NCBI GenBank assembly: GCA_959347315.1 | Contig: OY365806.1 | Span: 58,633,154-58,697,153 of the forward strand | Direction: 5' to 3' | DNA from: Bimastos eiseni | Taxonomy: Eukaryota > Annelida > Clitellata > Crassiclitellata > Lumbricidae | Length of the DNA stretch: 64,000 nucleotides | In this document: piece after piece, positions 40,478-52,843 of the stretch | How positions within the stretch are numbered: the stretch's first letter is position 1 | Layout of the letters: each line of letters begins with the position of its first letter | Program-made: the position numbers and the translations under genes | The notes under the pieces: generated by a model | Databases searched by the model: none | What the model was told of the DNA's origin: nothing | Seen by the model: only the letters and a program-made list of their open reading frames with translations

Positions 40478-40959
40478 ATGCTTTCAAAGCAACAGCGTCT
40501 ATGTTTCATAATTAGAATGCATGTCGGACTGCTGGGATGCCTAACATTGCTTTCATATATGGCAACCAAAGGCTATGCCACAGCAGGAACCGTTGCTGAG
40601 TCGCCAGGCGCAGCAAAAGACCACCGAAAGCGCCAACTGTTAATGCGTTCCACTTGGTACGACGTTAATCTCTACGAAGCAGTTAATATGACCATCGAGG
40701 AGAAGTACTACTTCAACGTCGTCTGTGGCCTGGGTGACTACGATGCGGGGCCCAGACAGCGCCAGGAGTATCGCACCCTTAGTGACGAACAACGATGTCG
40801 GCTTCACGATGCCTTCAATCGAATGAGGAATACGACGGTTCCTGGATTCGGAGGAAGAACCGAGTATGAAGTCTTTGTCGGCTATCATCGCTTTACCAGT
40901 TCGCCAGGAGCTCATTTTGGTCCCGCCTTCATCTTGTGGCATCGCGAATATATCGTCAG
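40478..40959 (+). CDS. Tyrosinase exon 1 (signal peptide, CuA site)
   Basis: Residues 1-161 (first two bases of codon 161). Signal peptide, a basic stretch (KDHRKRQ) that could be a propeptide cleavage site, then the CuA site with His137, His146 and His155. Donor CAGGTAGGA follows HREYIV. The upstream ATG at 40478 begins in the end of a TACA microsatellite, so the ATG at 40517 is the more likely start. Confidence 0.9.
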
Positions 40960-43226
40960 GTAGGACACTTCGATAGCAACACTACTACGTCATGAGGCCT
41001 CTGCTTATATATTGCCCTTGCATAAAATTCAGACGCTGTTCCTGCTCTATGACTATCCAGACACATGTATCGTATCGTATCTGATGATTTATATAGCGCT
41101 TCTTACAGTACTAGCCATTCAGAAGCATTCTTAGCGTGAGAGCCCCGAGGACATATGAAGATCTTCAGGCAACGAAGAAATGAGGCTTAGATCCCTATTA
41201 AAAACTTGATGTATGGATTATGGGATAGGACCACGATGACAAAGGCAGGGTGTTGAGTAATAGCAGTCCTTGCCCTTGAAAGAAGAAGGTCAAGTCGATC
41301 CGAAGACCGGAGAGGGCGGGAGGAGACAGCAGACAGAGGTTTTCGCATTAAGTCGTAGACATATTTAAGGGTTGGACCCTATTGACTTCTTAGGACTAAG
41401 AGGAGTGCCTTGTATTGGATGCAGGAGGGAATGGGAAGCCAGTGTAGGACATCGGTCATGTAGGTAGAAATGTGGAAGTAGCGACGGAGATGAGCAATGA
41501 GTTTGGCTGCCGAATTCATAACCGAGTGCAGGGAAGATGAGCGTGCCCAGCAAATAGTGAATTGCAATAATCAACGCGACAACATATGAAAGCATGGACT
41601 ATGCATTTATACCATATATAGGTCTGTGGTATACTTGTAGTCATGTACATGTCGTACGTGTATATATGTCTTAATATTTCGCTCAATCATTCTTACTAAA
41701 CTTGCATCAGTCTTTATTCGAAATTTTCACTCTGGTTTGATCAATTATTGCTTTATCGGCTCGCTGTTTTTACTGTCATTTAGGCCAACCTGGATTCGAA
41801 TTATATTAGTCAATTGGCTGCTGAATGAATATTTATTGTTAGCTTTAACTCTCCTTCCTTCACTTCTTATGCTTGTGTCCACAATCTCGGCGTCACCTTT
41901 GATCCTCATCTCTCTTTCTGGCTGAAAGGAGTATGCATGTATACACTCTAACCACATCTCTAATCTGTCGCGCTCCTGCCTCATGCAAATTCATGGCCTC
42001 CACCATTGCTACCTCTAGCCTATTGTCAACTCGACGACTGCGATTCATTTCTTCTCGAACTTTAAGCCACGCCACTCAGGCGTCTACAATATAATCCAAA
42101 ACTCACTAGCCAGAACGCCCAAGCATCATCACACCACTCGTGTCCTCGAATAGTTTCATTGGCTAAAATTGCCATAGTGCATCTATTTAAACGCTCTATC
42201 GCTAACCTACATCTCCCTACAATACCCCAGCCCAAGTATCATTGCGAACTCTTCACCGTCCAGCCAACCAATATACCCGATCATCCTTTCTTCCCAGACT
42301 TACTCGACCCCCCTCACCAGTTATCTCAAAGTGATTGGCCAAACTGACACAGACATCGAACAACGCTTCGAGCAAAACTTATTGCTTGAAATTGTCTTGC
42401 CTGTGTTTGTTGCCTGTGAGCTAGATTTGAGCGTGGTCTTCAGAAACACGATCCTTCGGTCATGCTGCCCTACTTCGACTCAAGTCTCGACGCCTTCCTT
42501 CCAGAACCCAAGAACTCAGCCGTTTGGACGTCCGATTACCTTGGCAACAACGACGGCCTCGTGACCTCTGGGTTCGCCAGTAATTGGACGATATACCCAG
42601 ACGAGTGTGCACTGGATAACAACACCATCTTTCGAGACACTTTACCCTACGCGGGCTACCTGTTGTATGACGACAACAAGATGAACCGCACGGTGCTCCG
42701 AGCGACCTCTTTCGAAGAACTCGTCTCACCCTACCACATGTCGTACTTCGAAGAGCATCACGGGGATGTTCACATGTTCGTTGGCGGACTGATGAGTTAC
42801 ATTCCCTGTTCACCCAACGATCCATTCTTCTTCATGCATCACAGCTTCTTCGACTACCTCTACGAAATCTTCCGCAGGGAATCGCAGACGACCCTTCGCG
42901 AAACGGAGTATCCCGACGACTTTCGGGTTCCCATGTACCACGAGGCCAACGACACGATGCTACCGTTCGTAGAGTACACGAACCGAAGGGGACTGAGCGA
43001 CGAATACACAGCCATCTTCTACAGCTACGCTCCGTCGCCTCGACAGTGTTCACATGACACGGACTGTCGGTCACAGGTGCTCTGGTGTGATACGGTCGAT
43101 GGGCGATGCAAGGCCAAGGTTAGAGAAGGCGGCTACTGTGCTACTCTCCCAGGCAGGGCCTGCTATGTGCCCAAGTGCAAGACATCGCCGACAAACATCA
43201 ACGGGTACTGTCAATGTACTTATTAA
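40478..43226 (+). CDS. Secreted tyrosinase (type-3 copper protein), two exons
   Basis: Exon 1 (40478-40959) and exon 2 (42425-43226) join in phase 2 to give 427 residues; a second ATG at 40517 (414 residues) gives the cleaner signal peptide (MHVGLLGCLTLLSYMATKGY). CuA histidines are 137, 146 and 155, spaced 9 and 9. CuB has His273 and His277, with His299/300 in the DPFFFMHH block. The alpha-tyrosinase signatures RTEYEVFVGYH, HREYIVRFE and DPSVMLPYFD are present; the usual LPYWD Trp is Phe. A Cys-rich tail of about 60 residues (from about 368) ends the protein, and there are at least six N-glycosylation sequons. Family role: oxidation of phenols to quinones in pigment, cuticle or shell hardening, or immunity. 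No membrane anchor is visible, so it is probably secreted. Function within the organism is inferred only from the family. Confidence 0.92.
41070..41600 (-). mobile_element. LINE 3' end on minus strand in tyrosinase intron
   Basis: On the minus strand it reads pieces such as DVLHWLPIPSCIQYKALLLV (the HWLP...R..YK.L motif of LINE reverse transcriptases). It ends in GCGCTATATAAATCATCAG and a short ATACG tail. Confidence 0.75.
41840..42335 (+). mobile_element. LINE fragment on plus strand in tyrosinase intron
   Basis: HNLGVTFDPHLSF matches the LG(V/I).(F/L)D..L.F motif of LINE reverse transcriptases. Later HWLKLP- and PKYHCELF-like pieces resemble those at 19.5 kb. Frames are broken. Confidence 0.7.
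42425..43226 (+). CDS. Tyrosinase exon 2 (CuB site, Cys-rich tail)
   Basis: Residues 161-427. The acceptor GTGAGCTAG was chosen because it yields the family sequence FERGLQKHDPSVMLPYFD in the phase exon 1 needs; the later CTTCAG at 42,443 would break the frame. CuB: EEHHGDVHMFVGG and NDPFFFMHHSFFDYLYE. The last 60 residues hold about ten Cys. An AATAAA at 43,415, inside a GAAT repeat, could serve as poly(A) signal. Confidence 0.92.
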
Positions 43227-46200
43227 CCAATGAGCCAAGCGTTCCACCCATAAGACGCTTTTAAACACTCCAGTCATTCTAAACAGATACCGCCAGTGTG
43301 GAAGAGTTGCCAGCAAAGCGTTAATACAATAACTGAAAGCGTAGACGCACGAGCAGATGACGAACAGACGAACGTATTCACAAATGAATGAATGGGTAAA
43401 TGAATGAATGAATGAATAAATGAATGAATGGACGAAAGAACAAGTGAATGAATAGGCGGACGAACGAACGAATGTATCAACGAATTCAGCGGATTACTGT
43501 TGAGTAGGCTCTAAGTTCACGATGGGCGATGAAGCAGTGATCAATTAGTTAATCGATGAAATGATTCTTCAATGTAATTTTTAAACGTATATCGTAAACA
43601 GTTGATGCTGTTAGTATGTCGTCATTACTAGGGCTTAAAGTGGGGAAAAGAGGTTCCGATATGGTTACAAGAACCATTCCCCTCTCCTGCCATGTATGGC
43701 CTTTTGGTCGGGAGAAGTGCCAGTATGCCTGCAGTCGACCAGGAGAGGTGCCGGTGTGGCATACCGTTTCGTACCGTCCCACTTCAAGTCCACAGAGACG
43801 TGATTAGTTGACGTGCATGAAGCATCCACTGCCAGCAGAGATCTATACGTTGGACAACGTATACTTCTAACATCAGCCCAACGTGTGCATGGCGTGGGTT
43901 CCTCTGCAATCCACAGATTAATGAGACCATGGACAGCATGTATATAAATGATGGAACTCCGAAGACTGTATTACATTACAGCCAGATGTTCCATGTTCCA
44001 ACATGATGCGCATGCAATTACGCTGTAACAGGCTCTCACTTCATTCCGTTGATAAAATTAGATATGGGTCTTATCGATCTCTCTCACAGAAATGTCGGCA
44101 TTACGAATTTACGATTACGATCACTGAGCCAAACAACCAGCGATCCTTGCATATTCGTCATACATATTCTCGTCATTCATCTAGCGTATCATGGTTCGCA
44201 CTCACTAGGTGGCAGAACGCATTCTTAAACGTCTGGAGCTTCGCTCGCTATTACATGTAGCTTCGAATCAGATTAAAACTGCTGACACTGTATAGTTTTA
44301 GGCTACAGCCATAGTCCTAGTTCTACAACTTGAATAGACTGTGTTCTTAGGAGCCGATGAAATGGCCAAGTACACCAAACATCATGGGAAAGATTAAAGC
44401 AGATAATATTTCAAGTGCAGAAAATGTAATATCATATATTCTTGGTAAGCTAATACGTCTGCAATTAGCCTTCTTATCTGTCACCTATGTGACGATCACT
44501 GTAAAACATGAACTTTGAACTTGCCCGTGATATTGGTTTTGGAGATTGTGGCCCTTCGGAACAGGTTATACAAACATCAGCTCCATTGGATTGCAGCATG
44601 GAAACATACAAAGCACACTACTGGCCGTGTAAACTACAGCGGTACAAATGTAGGGCGCGTCTCATACGCCTCTGCGAAAGAAAGGATGCGGACTGCGGCT
44701 GTCGTCCCGATGATGGCTTATTTCATGGTTTTAAATCTCTGGTTAGTATACGGCCTTTGCACGGGGACCATAAATGGCGTGGCGTCCATTCAAACGGACG
44801 AGTGGTGGTGAAGGATCACACTTGGTCGGACTCGAGTGGGTCGAGGTCATTGGCCTATATATGGTGGCTATAGAAAAACGCGAGACATTTAGTTTTGCAC
44901 ATAAGATGTACAGGCTTCGTGTAGCCCAGCATGAACCCAGAAAAGTGATTCGGAAACATTTGAACAATATGTAAATACATGCAATACAAATTAATACAAG
45001 GAGTTATACAAGTCGAAACAACACCTGTCAATAGATTCTGATGATGAGAAAATGGGAGGTAGCAATGTATTTGATTAAAATGGCTGTGTTTAAGAGTCAC
45101 GTGCGAAGTCTTAGTATTTTTCAATGATCTTTCACATGTGTTTTGTTAGCGAACCTGAATATTCAGCACCAAAGCACACCGAGTCTGCTAAGAGTCTTGG
45201 ACTGTGATATTATATAAGACTGTTGACCGAATATGTCTTGAATATTAGTTATGTGTTAACTGGTTGAGTAACTTTAAAGAGTGAATCCAACATGATGTAG
45301 TTTAAAATTGGTGAGCAGCTGAGCAGAAAATGTGACCTGAATGGCAGAAGTGTTAAGAGAATTTCCTCTTAGGCGTCACTCTAGACGGAGTCTGGTTTAT
45401 AAACTTACGATGGTGCAGACTAGGCCTGCGCTCCGGCAGACACTGGATCGCGACGTCCAATCTGGCGACGCTTATTGACTTGAAGCGACAGGTGTTCATT
45501 CTCAGTTTCAAAATCAAAGCTGTGCTTAGTAAAACAATTTGCATGACATCGATCGACGTGCACCAAGCGATGAAAAAGTCTGCTACTCCAAACATCGAAC
45601 GGACAAGCAATTACATCTTTACTGCACCATCGGTATAAACAGCTGCGCTTCGGCTTTCAACGTTCACCTCTTCGTTCTTTTTACATTATCAAATAAGTGT
45701 ATATATATAACATAAAAATAAATTTACGCTATTGAGTCTTCTCTGTATATATATATGTATATATATATATATATAAAGTCTTAACACCACGCACGTGTCT
45801 ATAGATGCAAACACACATACACGCATTTATGTATAAGCGTATACGTATCCTACGGTTAAGAGAGTGGGGCAATTGGACTCGTGGATGCGTGGGGTCCGTC
45901 TGTTGCCTGCATGAGTCCGAGTTTTCGCTAACAATGTTTTTATGAGTGGAGCTGTCAGCGTCAACACATCACGCCATGATGTATCTGCCCGGATGTAACC
46001 GAGCGGCGCCATACAAATGCATTAGCATCCACTGCGAATCAATTTTCGCGGCATTCCAAGCGCCGTCGATCTGGCTAAATCGTCGCACACATCCATTCTC
46101 ATTACATCTGAGACAATAAACGCCCTACGACGTCGACCGACCGACTGCCTGGCCGGCTGGCCCTCTCTGCAACATACGGACGGACGGACGGACGCAGCTA

Positions 46201-46944
46201 AGAACATTGTGGGCTTTAATAACTTGTGAGTCGGATTACGATGCCTGAAAAGGATTCTGTCATTAAATGTAGAAGCGAAATGGGAACGCCGGGCGGCGAC
46301 GGAGCTGGCGTTGCGTCGATGCCGTCGTCTCTCATGTCGGTTTAGCGCCGGCTCCCGATTCCGGAATCGACGATCACAGGTGTTCCGAGATAGAACGGAA
46401 GTGACGTCAAACTGCGCTAAGTACCTTTCGCCATCTCAGATAGTTTGTCATTAAGACTTCCGTTTCGGTATTACACGCATCGTCTGCAAATGCATCCACG
46501 ATTGCACTTGGCTTACGTCATCTCCACTCCGCTGATCCAGAGCCGCGTGATGTTCTGACTCGAATGCGTACGCTCGATCGTCGATTCCAAAAGCACGTGC
46601 GCTATATAAATCGAAAATAGGACGCCGTTATGACAGCGATGCTGCAAAATTGCGCAGTAACCAGAAACAGTTAAGATTGAATTCGTGCAAAAATTGCGCA
46701 TGCAGAAAAAACACACGCCTCGTCGCCGTCCTTTCATGGCGGCCTTAATTCTTCACGAAAAATCGTTGGAACAAAATAACCTCTGCCCACGCATTTGAGT
46801 GTCTCCAATTATTCGATAGTGGAACTACTCGGGATACAGTTGCGTTTATACTGAAACGCGCGTAAAGAAGTTCGACTCGTGGGTATAAACTGTATGTAGA
46901 TCAATTTCTGACGTGGACCAACCACATTGAAATGTTAGTATCTA
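43227..46944. other. Intergenic after tyrosinase, no gene recognised
   Basis: Contains a GAAT/GAAC microsatellite (43,381-43,475), short open frames at 44,508-44,873 with no recognisable family, a (TA)n tract at about 45,750 and a CpG-richer stretch at about 45,830-46,740. Nothing supports a gene. Confidence 0.5.
43381..43475. repeat. (GAAT)n/(GAAC)n microsatellite
   Basis: Imperfect tetranucleotide run just 3' of the tyrosinase gene. Confidence 0.85.
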
Positions 46945-47745
46945 AAGTGGCAAAAAAATGCAGGAATTATCTCTAGACTTGCCTATCTCTAACCCATTAA
47001 TATGCGCCTTAACCTATGCTGCTCAATGGTCCACCCTTACTTAATTTATTATAATCTTGTTTGGGCATCAAACTACCACTCAACACTTAAAAGGCTAATC
47101 TCCCTTAAAAATAGAGCTCTTAGAGTCACTGTTAGGACCTCTCATCCGGTCATCTCTACAACCTAACTCACATATTGAGGATTGAGCAAATTAATCTATT
47201 GCAAACCAGCGAATATATGTACAAACAATTTCATAACCAGCTACCCTTTAATTTTGATAATTATTTTATACCGGTAGCCCAAGAGAACCCGTATAAACTA
47301 CGCTCGTCTACTAATTATAGGCCAACTTACATCAGTACAAACACCCGAAAGTTTTCGATTCGATGCACTGGTCCTAATGCATGGAACAGAGGTTCGGCAG
47401 AACTACGCTGTCTTCACTATATATATGTATATATATATATATGTCTTTTTGTTTAAACGTAAACTGCGTGTTCACATCTTAGCACACTGCGAATCTTAAA
47501 TGTGTTCATTAACATTTATTCTTGTAGGTCCTAATTAGGGAATGCTTGACCATTCACTAATTTGTAAGATTTTGTATAGCTAACCAATTAGTCTTAAATC
47601 TCTTTTTCTGGATTTATAACGATTTTACCAGATTTTAATAATTATGCATTTTGGTTGTACTAGATTGAATGTTATTGCAAACTAAGTTGCGGTTAGACAG
47701 CTTGGTGTTCTCATTAAACGAAAATTGAATTGAATAAACCACCTA
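46945..47745 (+). mobile_element. LINE 3' end with AATTG tail
   Basis: LIYYNLVWASNYHSTLKRLI, then FMYK-like and NTRKFSIRCTGPNAWN pieces: the final part of a LINE reverse transcriptase. Early frames are broken, the last about 90 codons open. It ends in AAAATTGAATTGAATAAA. Confidence 0.8.
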
Positions 47746-47754
47746 CGTAGCCTA

Positions 47755-47890
47755 ATGGGTGGCCCTATTGGCTGGAGCACGGTCCCCTTAGGGTTTAACT
47801 CCTTTCCCTATGCTGTCAATCGTTTGTTGTATTAAATTGTTGAACATAATGTGCTTGTTTTTCCAAAGAACAATTAAAATATTTGGTTAT
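47755..47890 (+). mobile_element. tRNA-derived SINE candidate
   Basis: GTAGCCTAATGGGTGGCC resembles an A box and AGGGTTTAACTCC a decayed B box about 45 bp later. Placed between the LINE and the Tc1-like element. Confidence 0.4.
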
Positions 47891-47892
47891 GG

Positions 47893-47897
<5 letters not shown>

Positions 47898-47936
<39 letters not shown>
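47898..47936. repeat. (TA)n tract
   Basis: About 19 TA units. Confidence 0.9.
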
Positions 47937-47938
<2 letters not shown>

Positions 47939-47978
47939 AACTCTTGAAAACAGATGAAGAGAAGTTACTGTTGAAATA

Positions 47979-48980
47979 CACCATGCATGTCTCAAAATAA
48001 ACCAAGCTAAAATTGTTTTTGTCAGAACTTCGTCAAATTTTCACCGATTTTAGAAACTTTTGGTAGATAGATGGCATAATAGCTGAAGTTTTATGCTATA
48101 TATAATATTCCACCTCACCTGAGTCATGTCACCGCACTACCTTGTTAAACACGGATGCACCAATTTTTGCATAACGCTCAAATTTAGTACTTGCAATGGC
48201 TGCACTGGACTCCATTTCATCGAGCCGGGTGTCAAAGTGAATGGGGCATGCTATCGCGACAACCTTCTTGCCCAGAAGTTACTGCCAGACATACTCGCAG
48301 AATATCCGAGGGCGAGGTTTTTGTCTTTCAACCGGATGGCGCCCCGGCGCATCGAGCACGCGACACCGTCTCTTTCCTGGAGCGAGAGACGCCCAACTTC
48401 ATCCCTCCAACATTGTGGCCACCGAATTCACCGGATCTTAACCCAGTCGACTATAAGGAGTGTGCTGCAGGAGAAGGTTTACGACTCCACAATAGCCAGC
48501 GTCGACGAAGTCAAACGCGTCTGATTGACGAATGGGCGCGCTTTAACCAGTCGATCTTTGATGCTGCTATCGGCCAGTGGCGTGCCCGTCTAAGCGTTTG
48601 TGTCCGCGTAAGCGGGACACATTTCGTGCACCAATTCTAACACTCTTAGGCAATTAAGCAGATCTGTCATAACAATTAAAAACTCTGCTAAGTAAACCAT
48701 GGTACTTTACTGCGCGCTAATTCAGTCGTCAGATAGTTTATTGCAAGTAATAAAATTCAAGCGTTATATACAAAATTGGCACATCTGTGTTTAACAAGGT
48801 AGTGCAGTGATATGATTCAGGTGAGATAAAAATTTTATATATAGATAAAGCGTCAGCTATTGTGCAATCTACCTACCAAAAATTATTAAAATTGGTGGAA
48901 ATAAAAATTATTAAAATTGGTGGAAATGTGACGAAGTTCTGACAAAAACAATTTTGCTTGGTTTATTTTGAGACACGGTG
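47979..48980 (+). mobile_element. Tc1/mariner-superfamily element (DD37D spacing) with long TIRs
   Basis: TA on both sides (47977-47978, 48981-48982). The terminal inverted repeats begin CACC(G)..TGTCTCAAAATAAACC, and similarity between the two ends continues for about 200 bp. The interior encodes only the C-terminal half of a transposase. A near-copy in the other orientation starts at 63,270. Confidence 0.85.
48200..48640 (+). pseudogene. Transposase remnant, C-terminal half
   Basis: FVFQPDGAPAHRARD and WPPNSPDLNPVDY are the second and third catalytic regions of a Tc1/mariner-type DDE transposase. I count 37 residues between the two Asp, the DD37D spacing of maT-like elements. Other segments (RLIDEWARFNQSIFDAAIGQ) sit in different frames, so at least three frameshifts are present. 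The N-terminal half is missing. Confidence 0.85.
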
Positions 48981-49689
48981 TACATATAGATTGCCTAATA
49001 GAGTCTATATAAACACGTTTTAATGCAACGTATAACTTAGGCCTATGCACATGAAGATGAAATGGAGTCATATCAACTGTTGATGCGTTCCATCGTTTCC
49101 AACTATATTTTTTTTGAAAGCACAGCTTTAAAGTCTTCGTCTATTTTTTTCATTCGCTTGAAACACTCGAGATACTCTACTAAGTAGACCTACATACATG
49201 TAATTATGAACGATTCAACTGTCGCCTGTTGCAGACAGAATTGGTTGCAAATCGCTTCGGAAATCATTTACAAATCACACATAATTATATTCGCGTAAAT
49301 CTTACGCCAGAGTTTGATAATGCGTGCGTTCGAAATTGTTAAACCTATTTCAGGCTGCGGTGCATGATGAACGACACCGTGACGTATTGTTGCATGATCA
49401 TTTATAGTGAGAGCAATAATTCAGTCAGTTAATTCTGAATGAGAAGCGATGAGCCATACGCCCAAATTACGACGATAGCTTACACAAAGTTCCGCTGAAA
49501 ATAGAATCTAGAATGAACAAAAGTTACAAAACTGTTGCTGCTATCAAGATATGACCGGACCACTGCAGAGGGCAATGCATGACAAAAACCTGATCCAGGA
49601 AAACTACGAAGACTATCACTGCTATACTATACAAAATGAAGAAAATAGCGTTGTCTCTTGTAGTTCAATTAGGCAAATAAAATGGTAAG

Positions 49690-50085
49690 TAGAGGGCCAA
49701 GATAACAATTCAATTCAGGATTCATTTAAAAGTTCTCTTTCTTACATTCAATGCGTTGTTGGGTCAAGCTCCACTCTATCTATGTGAGCTTATCAGGAAA
49801 CCTATCTCAGCTACCACCGGACGTTCTCTCCGTTCTTTAGACCGTCACGATCTTCTAGTACCGCAGTCTAGAACTGCCACAGCTCAGCATCGTGCCTATG
49901 CCTCTGTTGGCCCTTCGCTATGGAACAGCCTTCCTGCTGTGACTCGTGCTGCAATCTTTTAATCTCGTTCTCTTAAGACTTCTTTTCTCTAGGGGTTTTT
50001 CGCACTGGGAGCGCCTCTGATTAGGTTGTACTGTGAGAGGCGCTTTGTAAATCCGTAAATAGAATAGAATAGAATAGAATTCAAG
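49690..50085 (+). mobile_element. LINE 3' end with GAATA tail
   Basis: QAPLYLCELIRKPISA, RSLRSLDRHDLLVPQSRTAT and ASVGPSLWNSLP are the last part of a CR1/L2-like LINE protein. The tail is GAGGCGCTTTGTAAATCC followed by (ATAGA)n. Confidence 0.85.
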
Positions 50086-52843
50086 AATTTTTATTGATCA
50101 GAACACAATCAATCAAACAAATAAATCGTGTGACACACAAAATGTCATCTTTAGGCTCGATTTTTTCGGTTTAGTAACCGTGCAGATGTTTTAGGAACCC
50201 TTGTGTATTTTGTATCAGGCACAATAGGAAACAAAACTCAGTATGACATGCAATCCCTGCCAACATGTTCCGAAGAACTGGTCTAGAACAAAGTAAGGAA
50301 GACTGGAGCGGGCGGGCATACTTTATAATGAACACAGGAGGTGGAATGGGCCGCTGGGTGTAATGGACTCGACGTGAAACAAAGAGCCCCCGTCGTTTGA
50401 TTCTTCTACCTATACTCAGAGTCAGAAGACAAATCATGACTGAACAGCCATATTTCATTAAGTCATGCTGAGCACTGCGTCAGTTATATAAAGACGCCTT
50501 TCGTAAGGAAGATGACCTGAGCATGCATGTATTGATCTCTTAGTTCTTAAGGCGAGATGGGATCAAGAAGTCAGGCGTCGGTTTGGTTGTTGATGTCGCT
50601 AGTACATGCATGCACCATCACTGAATTTAATTTGCGTGTCCTCTCATAGTTACACGGTTACATACGTGTAGTTTGACTCCCTCTCACAGTCACATGTATC
50701 CTATTAATCACTTACTTATAAAATATATCTCCCAGTCGATTACCTGACTGGGAGATCATAACAGAGAGCGAGAAGACACAGATGCCTGAAGACATTAAGT
50801 GGAGCAGTTGAACTAGGGCAGAAGTAGATGTTTCTTCTACTTTTTCGAAGTCCTGCCTAAAACGAATGCTGTGGGGAAAGACACGTTGGCATTCACCTCT
50901 CGAGATTCCAAATAAGCATGAATGATTTAAGCATGATTTAAGTAGGGAAATGTTCTATATCAATGGAGAAATGTTTGCCTTATGGCTTACAAATCGTTCG
51001 TAATCTGGTCATAAACTTATTTCTTTAAGTAGTTAGTTGAGGCATCTCGCAAATCTCACTTTATTCTTAGGCTAAAGTCATCGTAACTCTTTATCGAAAC
51101 GTCCCTTCAAATTATTCACTTACTTAAAAATTATTAGGAATATACTATGACAGCTTTTGAATGTGCAACGTTTTTGGGCGTGAAGAAGTTATGCGCTTAT
51201 CAAGAAGTAGGATTATTTTGTCAGCTTGTAGAAGTGTGCAGCTGCGGAAGTGTAAGTGCGGCTGTGGTCGAGAGGAGGAGGAGGAGACGGCATCAACTCG
51301 ATTCATCATCGTTCCCTGAATACGAATACCATTCTTTGTAACACGGACCACTACTCATACACGGGATAATATGGGTCTCATATGTTACACAAATGAAACC
51401 CTTACGGATGGAAATGGTGCAGCGCCGCTCTCTCATTTCAAGACGACTCTAATTAACAGTCGTATTTGATTATGCGTGGAATGGAACGCAATTAGCGATC
51501 AACCTCCGCATCCGATGGAGACGCTCTATCTATCCACAGCCCTCTTCCTCCCTGTCTCCCTCCGTCTTGTCCACGTCTCCTTAGAATCCTTCCTGAATTG
51601 ACCTGGCTGTGGCGGGCGCCGGAAGCAGAGAGCTTCTTGACCAGTTCTTGCACAATGAGACCCCGTTCATTGTCTGCAGAATTCTTAGACTATAATACAA
51701 TGTATGCAGCGTTTGTTTGGCATTTCGCTCACGCACGCGGTCAAGCCGCAAGTAGATGTGGAAAAGGTATCGATATTAATAACGATCCCTTCGAAGATGG
51801 CGAAAAGAGTCCCCTTCTCCGACTTTTCCTCCCCTTTTCCTCCTCTTCCTCCTCTCCTTCCTCCTCCTCCTCCTCTCCCAGCTTATACGACAACTGCGGT
51901 CAACCGCCTGACCATCCACTGTCGTCACCTGTCCTCCAGCGGTCCATCATAATATCTCTATAAATCGCCGTGTCTATCGGTAAGTCGGTGTGGATCGGCC
52001 ACACTTCGTCGTATGAATAGTGATAAGCATTCATTAAATACAACGGACGACGTGTTTATTATCTTTTCGACGGCGACGGACTCCTCTCAGATCAGTCGCC
52101 ACACCTGAGCCACTGCCACCGCTGCCAACGACGTCTTCGTCCGTGCTGTAACCCGACGACTCCCGTATACACCATCCTATTAAGCGCAGGCCGCGCTCCG
52201 TCGCCTGGCGCACCATAATGAGGCGCCGGCTATAGCATTTCCGGACGCCATAATGCCATCGATGGACCTTGCAGGAACTCAGAGGATTAGCGCCGGCGAT
52301 GAGGAATTCCGTCCATGCGATGACCGGATTAAGAGGACTTTCCACCAGAACAATACCGGATATGAAGGACGGATTTATGCGGCCGGAAAAATGAACAGTG
52401 ATGCGCATAATAGGAATTAAAGCAGCGCAGAAGCAACAGAAGAAGAAGAAGAAGAGGAAGAAGAAGACGGAATCAGATGACGACCAAGAATATAAATATA
52501 CGTCATAAGAGTCACGGCGGCAGGCGAAGGCACTTGTTGAAATTACGCTCAGTGTGTAGGCTCTGCTGTCCATCTGTCTGGCTGCATGTGTATGTGTCTG
52601 TTTGTCTGTTTGTCTGCGTGTCTGTATGTGTATCTGCGTGCTTGTCTGTCTCTAGGTTTGTACATGTATGTATGTATGTCTTTTTGTGTACACATACTTA
52701 TTCACATACGTCTTGGGCCCCATACTATTGACCATTTTGTGCTGTGTATATGTTACAGATAATGTCTGAAACCAGAGATTTTGTAAAGTGCCTAGGCAAT
52801 TGTAAAACCCTAACACTACACTAAACCTACATTAACCTTAAGC
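50086..52843. other. Intergenic, no gene recognised
   Basis: 51,400-52,560 is GC- and CpG-richer with several homeodomain-like ATTA and TAAT words and long open frames on both strands (51,598-51,963 plus; 52,034-52,573 minus). These show low-complexity Ser or Phe runs and no recognisable family. A TGTCTG-rich run lies at about 52,570-52,680. Confidence 0.5.

Larger units (their letters stand above)
40960..42424 (+). other. Tyrosinase intron filled with LINE debris
   Basis: A 1,465-bp GT-AG intron. About 41,070-41,600 reads as the 3' end of a CR1/L2-like LINE on the minus strand. About 41,840-42,335 reads as a second LINE fragment on the plus strand. The two oppositely oriented LINE pieces occupy most of the intron. 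Confidence 0.75.

Noticed and set aside
40239..40515. Tyr-Val-Cys-Met and His-Thr-Tyr-Ile repeat frames
   Set aside because: Translations of the TACA/TACG microsatellite.
44508..44873. 121-codon plus-strand open frame and an overlapping 98-codon frame
   Set aside because: Two frames overlap with similar length, no domain, signal or splice support.
51598..51963. 121-codon plus-strand open frame
   Set aside because: Ser run derived from a TCC repeat and no family resemblance.
52034..52573. 179-codon minus-strand open frame
   Set aside because: Phe/Cys run from a GAA repeat, no recognisable domain, no splice context; probably chance.
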